Below are positions 38,712-46,837 of a stretch of 64,000 nt of DNA, piece by piece; position 1 is the stretch's first letter, and the number at the start of each line of letters is the position of its first letter. The stretch is from Penium margaritaceum (Eukaryota > Streptophyta > Zygnematophyceae > Desmidiales > Peniaceae). Both the position numbers and the translations under genes were made by a program. The DNA lies in the NCBI GenBank assembly GCA_023375785.1, contig SZWC01000034.1, forward strand, positions 443,243-507,242. Reading direction: 5' to 3'. The notes under the pieces are model-generated. The model saw only the letters and a program-made list of their open reading frames with translations. It was not told the DNA's origin and made no database searches.

Positions 38712-39588
38712 GATTCCTTTCTTCCGCGGTTGCCACTGCCCGCTCCAGAATTTTGTGCTGTCGCTCGACTTGTCCTTGAGAATGGGGGCGGTACCGCCCG
38801 GAGTGCACGTGCTGCACGTCCCATTCCGCGAATTCCTCGCAAAATGCCATTGCAAACTCTGTACCGTTGTCGCTGTGCACCACACGGCAACCGCCGAAGC
38901 GGTAGAATATTTCCTCTCAGATGAAACGGGCTGCCCGCTCTGAGGACTTGTCGGGGACGGCCATGACCCACATGTACTTGGTGAAGTGATCCACTGCTGC
39001 AGTCTAGTACCGCTCCCCTTGGGCGCCGCGAGGATGTGGCCCGTGGAAGTCAATGGTGATGCGATCCAAGGGCTCACCGATAGGAGAGGGCAAGTAGAGG
39101 GGCATGTTCCGCGACGTCACTTTTCGGTGCCGCTCACACGGCGCGCAGTGTTGCACCACTTCTTTCATGATTCCCAGGAGGTCTGGCACATGCAGGATGG
39201 GGGATAACCGCTCATTGAGCGCCTGCACATCGGAATGGTGGCGACGATGGTAGGCCTCGATCACCGCTCTTTGCATGGTGGGCGGAGCCACCCACAGGAT
39301 GTGTGGCGTGGTTTGCCAGAGGCGACCGCCCTCCCATGCATACTGCTCACAGAGACGGGGGAGGTCATCCTTCTTCCACCGGTCATATTCCACCCCCATC
39401 TGTGCGCCCAGTGCCTTGTATACCTTGTCCGCCTCCGCCTTCTGTTGCTCCTTGGTTGTGGCGCGGAGCAAGATGTGAGCGGTATGCCAGATCCGCCAAT
39501 CCTGTGTTTTAACGGGTCCATTTTTTCCTGTCTTTTCCGCTGCGGCCTCCCCTGCCTTCCTCTTCTTCTCCTTCTGTAGTGCTGGCAT
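38712..39588 (-). pseudogene. Gypsy integrase, C-terminally truncated
   Basis: One minus-strand frame. It contains the HHCC zinc-binding region (AYHRRHH, then HCAPCERH), the first catalytic Asp in RITIDFHGPHP, the second in HSDNGTEF, and the Glu in HSQGQVERQHKILE, which is the DDE triad of retroviral-type integrases. A TAG at 39,004-39,006 and a TGA at 38,917-38,919 interrupt it between the first and second Asp. The usual C-terminal domain is missing because the sequence changes to copia leader after ERNPS. Upstream, the frame continues without a shift into the coiled-coil ORF, separated by a single TAG (39,610-39,612). Residues 1-90 before the zinc finger (GRLWQTTPHILW) also fit a gypsy integrase N-terminus. 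Confidence 0.9.
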
Positions 39589-39609
39589 CCCCTGGGTTCG
39601 TCTCGCATC

Positions 39610-40830
39610 CTACTCCGCCTTCATTGTTTGCAGGCGCCGTTGATTCTCTTCATCATGCACGGGTGGCTCTCTATCCCAGCTATCCGGTGCTGGGAAGAGC
39701 CGCAAGATTCCCACCGCGTGTAGCTCTCCTTCATCCCACTGGCCACGCAGCCCCACCTTTGGTGGTGCCATGTGCCTCTGGCCCCGTGCCCCACGGACCT
39801 CGCCTGTCTCCGTCCCTAGCTTTTGCCCCACCGCTGCCTCTTGGAGTCGCAGTAGGCCTGATCTCCTTGCGATGGGCTGTTCTTCGTCAGGCCCTGGCGA
39901 TTCACTCAGCTCGGAGACCACCTCCCCCGCGGTCTTCTTTCCGGTCACAGGGGCCGCGACACTCTCCCTTGTTCGTTTTTCTTGGTATGTTGCCACACCG
40001 GCGCCCCCCAGTAGAGGCTGCGAATGAGCTGGAACCAAGCCGGCGGGCATCGGAATGTTGCGGAACACCACCATGAGCAACTCCATGGCTTGGACCTGAT
40101 CCCGTTGGGCCTGTATGAGCTGCGCCAGGTTGATGTTCTGTGGTGTATCTTGAGTGGGGCGGTGCTGCTTGCTACGCTTGACAGCGGGTGCACCAGCAGT
40201 TTTGTCTTCGACAGTACACTTCTCTTGTCCTGGTTGGCGGGATGTCGGTGTGGTGTCCGCGGAGGGAGCTCTTGGTTCCACTGTCACTTTCTTTTGGGGG
40301 GTAGCCACGGCTGCTTGGCGTGGGGCAGCCTTTCTGCCGGCGGTTGCTGATGCCGTGGCTCTCTTGGCCACTTTCTGAAGCCTGGCCTGTTTTTCCTGCA
40401 GAGCCCTTGAGAGGGCAAGTCGGGGAGCGTCCTTCCGCATTGCCCATCTGGCTCCAACCGGTCTCATTTGCGCTTGTTCTTCCTGTTCCTGACTTTCTCC
40501 TGTCGCTTGGACCGTTCCTTGTTGTTCCGCTGCCTGCTCTCTTGTTTCCTGTTCAGCCGTTGTCCTCGCTGCCTCCGTCCCGCCTTGCGTCGTGTTTTTT
40601 GTCTCTGCCACCGCGGCCTCCATTGCCGCTCCTGCTTCCTCCAATTCTGTCTCCAGCTCCGTGGCCACCTGTGTTGCAGCTACCTCCGCTTCTTGCGTTT
40701 CTTCCTCCGCCCTCTGTTGCCAAACAGCCTGCAGCTTACCCCTTGTCCGCACGAGCTCAGGAGAATCGCGGAGGTATTCCTGAACCTCCTCTATTTCCAT
40801 GAGGATGCCACTCTTCTCTTCCCGACACAC
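39610..40830 (-). pseudogene. Coiled-coil ORF fused in frame upstream of integrase
   Basis: About 405 codons, minus strand. The first 130 residues are rich in Glu, Ala and Gln with heptad-like spacing (predicted coiled coil). The middle is basic (RMRP-like Lys/Arg-rich, 140-190), and around residue 230 there is NLAQLIQAQRDQVQAMELLM. It lies in the same reading frame as both the helical ORF upstream and the integrase downstream, separated only by nonsense codons, so the three probably formed one polyprotein. I recognise no named family. It may be a gag-like or tether-like region of a gypsy lineage. No ATG clearly sets its start. Confidence 0.55.
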
Positions 40831-40875
40831 TTCACCTGCTTCTCTGGCCCAGTGGTGTGCTGCTTCTTATGTTAG

Positions 40876-41628
40876 CTAGGTGCCCACTCCTAACAGTGTC
40901 TTCCACAATCCTTGTGCTACCGCGGCTACTATATGCTGCCGCGGAGCTCCATCCAAGGTGAGCTGCCTGCACTCACTAATGGCGGCATACCAGTTCTCGT
41001 AGTGCATCTCCGCCTCAGTGATGCTTGCAAGTTCCTCCGCTGTGTACTTCATTCCCCATCTGATGGTAATCAGCCCGATGAGGTATCCCCACCTCCAGAC
41101 TTTTACCGCGGTTTTCCGGTCTGGTGCCTCCATCATTCCTGCATGCATTTGGTTGGCATGGTAGATAGTAAGTGCCCGGGCACGTTCCTGAAGCAGATGT
41201 ACGTAGCGTTGGGTGGGGTCCGCGTTCTGGTCCTTGCGAACCAGGACCCAACATTCGCGGGCAGTGTTCACCGCGCCTTCTGGTTGTTCCTTGTCAAGAA
41301 GTGCTGCCACGCCTGTCATTCCGCTGCTTGGCCGGAGATAGAGGATGTTGCTGAGCGTCGAGATGAGTCGTTCCGCACGTGCTGTTTCTAGCAGTTGATC
41401 TTGTCGTCTGCGCTGGTTCAGTGCCAGTGCGGTCTTGGCCACGCCTTTCACGGCTACCTTCCAGTTCTTGTTATACAAGGAAACCCCCATGTCCACGCGG
41501 ATGGCCTCCGAGAGCTCGTCATGCAGGTGCATAATGACACTGCTAATCACGTTCAGTAGTTGGTTTGCCCTGGACTGATCTCCGCTATCTCCAGAGCTCT
41601 CCTCCAGGTAGGTCCGCGCACCTTCCAT
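40876..41628 (-). pseudogene. Helical ORF of unknown family, same frame as integrase
   Basis: 250 codons from an internal ATG (MEGARTYLEE) to TAG at 40,876-40,878; a TAA follows at 40,867-40,869 and the frame then reopens into the coiled-coil ORF. The composition suggests mostly alpha helix (ANQLLNVISSVIMHLHDEL and EELASITEAEMHYENWYAAI). The frame is also open upstream of the ATG through a Ser/Pro-rich stretch. A capsid-like role is a guess from helical content and context only. There are no Cys/His knuckles or catalytic motifs. Confidence 0.5.
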
Positions 41629-41659
41629 TATTGTTCTTGTACTGAGTGCGGGGTGTGGT

Positions 41660-42190
41660 GTGCCGTGCGTCGGATTGTCTCGCGAGGCTGGTGAGGAGGA
41701 AGAGTGCGCTGTTGGCGTAGAGGGGCTAGGCGACGGTGGTGCGCCCGCGGATGGAGTTATTGCTGGCGATGTAGGGGGGCCAGCGTTGGAGGTACTCCTG
41801 GTGATGCTGCTGGAGCTGTTGTCGTGGGTGGTGCGGAGGAGGCCGGTACTGGAGTTGCTTTAGGTGAGACCGATGGTGGTGCTGTCGCTGGTGGTCCGAA
41901 GGGGTCCGATGTCGGGGCTACTCCAGGTGAGGTTGCCGCTACCGTCGTCGAGGGTGCGGAGGGGCCCCGTGGAGCCACAGGTGTTCCTGGTGACGCGGAG
42001 GAGACTCGAGAAGCCGGAGATGTTTCAGGTAGCACAGAAGGGCCTCGGGCGGCTGGGGGTGCCCTTGGTGATGCAGGATGGCCCGAGGTCGAAGGTGCTC
42101 CAGGTTTGGTTGCTGTTGCTGCTGCTGCTGTTGGGGGCGCGGAAGGGTTCCGGGGGTTCTGAGATACCCCAGGTGAGGCTGCCGTCATGG
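41660..42190 (-). pseudogene. Pro/Ala/Ser/Thr-rich repetitive segment
   Basis: The minus strand encodes imperfect repeats with SPGV, PRGPSAPS and TSPG elements, about 75-85 bp per unit at the DNA level. Open reading shifts between two frames near 41,760. The downstream frame (SPAITPSAGAPPSPSPSTPT) runs directly into the helical ORF. It is likely a low-complexity linker of the polyprotein. Repeats of this kind change length easily, which may explain the frame change. Confidence 0.5.
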
Positions 42191-42214
42191 GTGGTGCGGA
42201 GTGTATTGTTCCGG

Positions 42215-43330
42215 CTACAGCTCGGTTTGTGGTCTGCCGCTAGATAGGTCACCTTGTGATGCGACCACCACCCCTGTTCGCATGCGCGGACTCCGCGCTG
42301 GACGGGCCAGCCATAGCTGAGGCAGTCCCGCGGTGGGCCCTGAGCTTCGTGTGACGCGGTGAGTGAACCGAGAACCAGAGGTGGGTGGCGTGAGAACCAT
42401 GGAGAATTGATCAGAGGACGGGCGAGCTGAGGAAAAGAATGGAGTGAACGATTGAATGCCGGAGATGGAAATGAGACCGAGGATGCCAGCGCCGAGCAAT
42501 ATATCTGCTTGGCGCGGCGCAAGCCAGTCGACTGCGAGGAGCATATCGTATGTGTGGACATTGCACACCTGCACGGTGTGCGGTGCATGCACATTGGCGA
42601 CTTGGATGGGTAGGGCCACGATTTGGCCGATGGGTGCATCGATGGCTCCAGTGGATATGGAGAAGCGGAGCCGGGTAGGTGTGATGAGATGGTCCAGTCG
42701 CAAGGCACGAGCCATCCGCAACGCGATGGTGGTATGGGTGGCGCCGGTGTCCATGATGGCGACAAATTTGCGACCACAGATCCAAACGTGGCACCATGCC
42801 ACGTGGACTTCAGCAGGTGCCGTTGGTCCGGGTATCAGCGGTGCAGGAGCCCACGTGCATGGCACATGGCAGGCATCCTCGCGGACGCGGGAGTGTAATG
42901 TGGCAGCGGCATGGGTCACTATGCTGACACCTGCATCATGGGTGAAGGTGCAGGAGAGGTGTATGCCGGCGGGAGAGAGAGAGTGGTTCACGGAGGAGAA
43001 GAGGTTCTGGAGGCGCCCCGCAGATGCAGGCGAGTGGAGGAGGAAGTCTTTTAGGGAGAGGGGATGGTGAGCATCAAGGAGGGGGGAGGTAGGGGGTACG
43101 GGAGACAGTGTTGGAGGGGCGGTTGCAGTTGCTGCGGCAGAGGGAGTCCATCGTGATTGTGGTAGTGAGGAGCGGGCGGAAGATGTGGCGCGATTACTTC
43201 GAGCGTCCAGCCGCGGATGGTGGGATTGAAACGGCGGACAAGCTGGTGTCTCGTGGGATGGAGGGCTGGAAGAGTCCCACGGTGTGGAGGGCTCGGCTGG
43301 TTCTATCTCGGACAGGAGTTGGTACGCCAC
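42215..43330 (-). pseudogene. Second gypsy aspartic protease domain with intact DTG
   Basis: About 370 codons, minus strand. Around residues 183-205 it reads VWICGRKFVAIMDTGATHTT: the catalytic DTG is at 42,743-42,751 with the flanking hydrophobic strand of retropepsins; a later hydrophobic segment, YDMLLAVDWL, matches the usual 'D.LLG.DWL' region. The first 175 residues are Pro/Ser/Thr-rich. It follows the RNase H tether in the same frame (after a TGA at 43,355-43,357), so it sits downstream of RT rather than upstream, as protease normally does. It is clearly related to, but different from, the protease at 45,012-45,540. It ends at TAG (42,215-42,217). There is no reliable start codon; it was probably part of a polyprotein. 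Confidence 0.75.
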
Positions 43331-43359
43331 CGCAGATTCCTCATCTGTGAACTCTCAAG

Positions 43360-44960
43360 CGACGCCCTCCCACTGAGGTTCATTGTGCCTTGGCGGAGAA
43401 GCAGCTGTGGAGGGATCCAAGAGATCTTTCCGCAGATCCGCGGAGTGCGGCCAATCTTCTTGAGGGAGGCGGTTGAGGGCATCCGCATGTCGATTGGCGA
43501 GCGTGGGCTGATACTTGATGCCTTCATGGTTCTGTGTAGCCTTGCAGGAGGAGGGCCCATTTGGCTAGGATGCCTTCATGGTTCTGTGTTGTGAGGAGCC
43601 ATTGCAGCGCTTGGTGATCGGTCAGGACCGTGAACGGTTTGCCGTTCTTCATGTAGTCGCAGAAGTACTGAAGCACCCATAACACAGCCAAACACTCGCC
43701 CTTCGCTGGTGGGTAGTTCTGCTCACCCTCGGTGAGGGCGTGACTGGCGTATGCAGTTACCCGCTGGACTGGTTCCTGGACCGATTGCGACAGTATGGCG
43801 CCGAGGCCGTTGCGAGACCAGTCAGTAGTGATGGAGAAGGGAAGGTTGAAATCAGGAAACTCGAGCATGGGCGCGGTGACCAGGCGATGCTTGATTTCCA
43901 CCCAGGCAGCGGCACACTCCGGCGTCCACTCAAATGGAACGTCTTGATGGGTTAGCTGCTGCAGTGGACGAATAATGCGGGCGTGGTCGCAGACAAATAT
44001 GCGATAGAAAGAGACAAAGCCAAGAAAGATTTTGACCTGTCTCGCAGTAGTGGATTGGCGCCACTCCTGTACGGCCACAAATTTTGCGGGATCGGTCTTG
44101 ATACCCTCTGCACTCTCGACGAACCCCAAAAATTCTATCTCCACGGCACCGATAGAGCACTTGGCGGCCTTGAGCTTGAGGTTGGCAGCGCGGAGAGCCG
44201 AGAAGACGGCGGAGAGGGAAGAGAAGAGGTCCGCGTAACTGTGGGCCGCGACCATGATGTCGTCGATGTAGCAGCTCACATTGGGAATGCCGCGGAGAGT
44301 GGAATCCATGACGCGCTGGAATGTGGCACTAGCATTACGGAGACCGAAGGGCATACGGGTAAAGGCGTAAAGTCCCCCAGGAGTGACGAAAGCCGTCTTG
44401 AGGATGGAGTCCGGGTGCATGGGGATAGCGAGGAAGGCCGCCTTGAGGTCGAGTTTTGCGAACCATCCGCGCCCTTGTTGGCGCTCGTAGAATTCGATAA
44501 TCAATGGCATGGGGTATGCGTCTTCTTCCGTGATGCGGCTGAGGTCGCGGAAGTCCACACATAAGCGTTTGGATCCGTCCGGTTTGCCGACAATGACCAC
44601 ATTGGCTCGCTAGGGGCTAATAATGGGGACTATGACACCTTGCGCCTTCAACTCCGCGAGGCCTTTGTTGATGATCTTCTCCTCATCAGGGAGGCTCTGG
44701 CGGACTTTCTATTTGACCGATGCGGCCGTGCCGGTGTTAATGACATGGAAAGCATCAACGGCCTCCAAGTCCATCGCCGCGCCAGGAAAAATGTCGGCGT
44801 AGGAGTCCAGCTGTTCCCGGAAGTCTTGGGGTGAGAGGCGAGGGTGCAGAATATGATCCCATCGTGGGGACGGAGACGGCAGTTGGTCGCAGATGGGGTA
44901 GAAGTCATCGTCGTCATCCAGCCGGAGGCCTTAGCCGAATGCCTGCTCGCTTTGCTGCCA
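43360..44960 (-). pseudogene. Gypsy reverse transcriptase and RNase H
   Basis: The polyprotein segment begins near HPRLSPQDFREQL and HVINTGTAAS (about 44,740-44,840). The RT core shows KPDGSKRLCVDFRDL, FAKLDLKAAF (first Asp), MPFGLRNASATFQRVM and the catalytic YIDDI at 44,256-44,270. RNase H follows with ITTDWSRNGLGAIL, GECLAVLW and VLTDHQALQWL, giving the D-E-D acidic residues, and ends in a tether with NRHADALNRLP. TAG codons at 44,709-44,711 and 44,610-44,612 interrupt the N-terminal part. The second falls in ISP-stop-RANVV, where gypsy RTs usually have Trp. A 21-bp direct repeat (43,517 and 43,569) shifts the frame at the end of RNase H. The catalytic core itself is open for 358 codons. 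Confidence 0.93.
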
Positions 44961-45011
44961 CAGCCCCAAGAGGCTAGCACGCATCCCTGGTTCCGCGTGG
45001 TCCACGGAGAG

Positions 45012-45540
45012 TTAACGCCATTCCTCGACAGGGACCTGTTCCGCGTCAAATGGGGTCTCTGCTGGGACATGGCTGCGGTGGGAACGCAGACGTGCGTCTT
45101 CTTGTGCCGCATCGGAGAGGGAAAAGGGTGAGTTGCCGGTTACCGGTACCGTCTCGCAATCTCCCATTGTAATGAGGGCGTATTCCTTCGTACCGGTAGC
45201 GGAGGTGAGTTGCATTGCCCCCAATGAGAACAGTAGGTTACCTTGCCGCGGACGGAGATATTCCATGCCCAAGAGGACGTCATAAGTCCTGGCCTGTGTG
45301 ACCTGGACATCCGTAGGTTCGTGAAGAGAACCCACCTGCATGGGCAGGCCCCGGACTTCTCCGTCCCCGTAATCCATCCCTCCCGCGGAATTGCTGAAAA
45401 GTCGGCACGTTGGGAGGATGCGGTCTGTCCATCCGACGCGGCACAGGACGAGGAGCGCTACGGTAGTGTGGGTTGCCCCTATGTCGATGATAGCGAGGAA
45501 CTTGCGGCCGCAGATGTAAACCACCCAGCAGGCAACTTCG
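45012..45540 (-). pseudogene. First gypsy aspartic protease domain, active site altered
   Basis: VYICGRKFLAIIDIGATHTT is the retropepsin active-site strand, but the motif is DIG (45,477-45,485) instead of DTG or DSG. The central codon is ATA, one C-to-T change from ACA (Thr). The domain continues through YDVLLGMEYL. It is in the same frame as the RT, with TAA codons at 45,012-45,014 and 44,931-44,933 between. Upstream, gag-frame sequence reaches FDFLRL, and the frame changes right at an undetermined base (N at 45,547), so the change may be an assembly artefact. Most likely inactive. Confidence 0.8.
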
Positions 45541-45547
45541 TAGTGAC

Positions 45548-46837
45548 NTGCAGTCGGAGGAAATCAAAGAAATTCACATAGGCGATGGGAGTGGTGAAGA
45601 GCTTATCTACCGGATCCGTGGACTCTGCCGCAGGGGCGGGAGCATGGCTTGTCACCGATGAGGTATTGGCGGAGGCTGGAACTCTCATATGTGCGGGGTC
45701 CGCAGTTCGTCGCTTCTCCGGAGGTCGCACGGAACGGGCAGTAATAGCCTCCTGTAGGCGGGCCTCAACAGCTTCTGCCCGTCACCGCAGGTCGCTCTGG
45801 AGTTGGGCAGCCTCCTGCAGGTCCCATCCGCGGAGCTTGAGTTGACGGGCTCGGGTAATAAGCTCCGTTTCCTCAGGTGTGGGAGTCACTTCCGTGGTTT
45901 CGTCCTCCGCCATAGGCAGGCCCAGTTTTACATTGCGGGCACCGGCCGCGGGGTTTGGTGGCGGGTTTGGTAAGATGGCCTAACCTGTCCCGTGGTTCAC
46001 CTGGTCCTGTCTAGTGGGGGGAGGAGGCGGTTGTGGATGCTGTTGCTGCTGTTGCCGTTGATGCTGCTGTTGCTGACTCGGCCATGTCTGGTTATAGTAC
46101 TGCTGCCACTACTGAACCATGGGATCCTGGGAGACTGGGCCAGGGCGCGGAGCGGCTTGTCGTTTACATGGGAAATCCCGAGCAATGTGTTCCAGGCTCT
46201 GGCACGTATAGCAAGCTCGCGGCTACTACTGCTGCGGGGGCGCGGCGTAGGAAGCGGAGGGTGCATGAGTCTCCCCACTCTAGTATTGTCGGGTGGACCG
46301 CTGTCTAGTGAAAATGGATGTAGCGTCCCGCACCGCATCTTGGAGGGCATGGTAGTGATCCGCGATCATGAGGCTGCTGATTTCATCAGGAAGTGCACGG
46401 ATGAGGTTTTGCAGCAAGACCCATAGCAGCACGCCCTCTCCTTGCGGGCTTTTGGCCATCGAAGCCCATGTTAGGAACTGGTCAAAAAATCTGTGGATAT
46501 CGTCATCCTTGCGCATGACCTCCTTTTCAATCTTCCGTAGCGCTTCATCCTTTGTCAGGTGCTTGAAAAGTTTGATGAGGGCATTGCAAAAGTCCTCGAA
46601 AGAAGAGAAAGGTGCCCGCGCGTTGTACCAGTCAGCAGCAGCCCCTTGAAGATGAAGTTCCGCGGTGGCAAGGCAGAGGTCAGGCGGAATACGGCCGATG
46701 CTAGCATAGATGGTGATTTGTTTGAGCCAAATCCATGGGTCCTCCTCCGGGGCACCCTTGAAGGAGTCCATTCGTGGGATATTGGCGGGTTCAGAGCGAA
46801 TGTATTGTAGCTATGGAACGGTGTTGCGGTTAGTCAT
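45548..46837 (-). pseudogene. Gypsy gag with capsid, zinc knuckle and Gln-rich tail
   Basis: The frame starts at ATG (46,835-46,837). The capsid region reads WIWLKQITIYASIG, AELHLQGAAADWYNA and FEDFCNALIKLF, the retrotransposon gag pattern (W.......L.G.A..W). A zinc-knuckle-like CYTCQSLEHIARDFPC lies at 46,166-46,213; then there is a Gln/His-rich stretch coded by CAG/CAA runs (46,036-46,078), and the same frame continues toward the protease (AEDETTEVTPTPEETELI). In-frame stops are TAG at 46,811, 46,280, 46,223, 46,226, 46,109 and 45,980, and TGA at 45,782. In a standard knuckle the fourth ligand would be where Phe stands. Inactive under the standard code. Confidence 0.82.

Noticed and set aside
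38426-43350. Plus-strand frames opposite the gypsy block (for example 40,320-40,802, 41,704-42,162, 42,456-43,070)
   Set aside because: They are antisense shadows of minus-strand coding or Pro-rich sequence, with no recognisable motifs.
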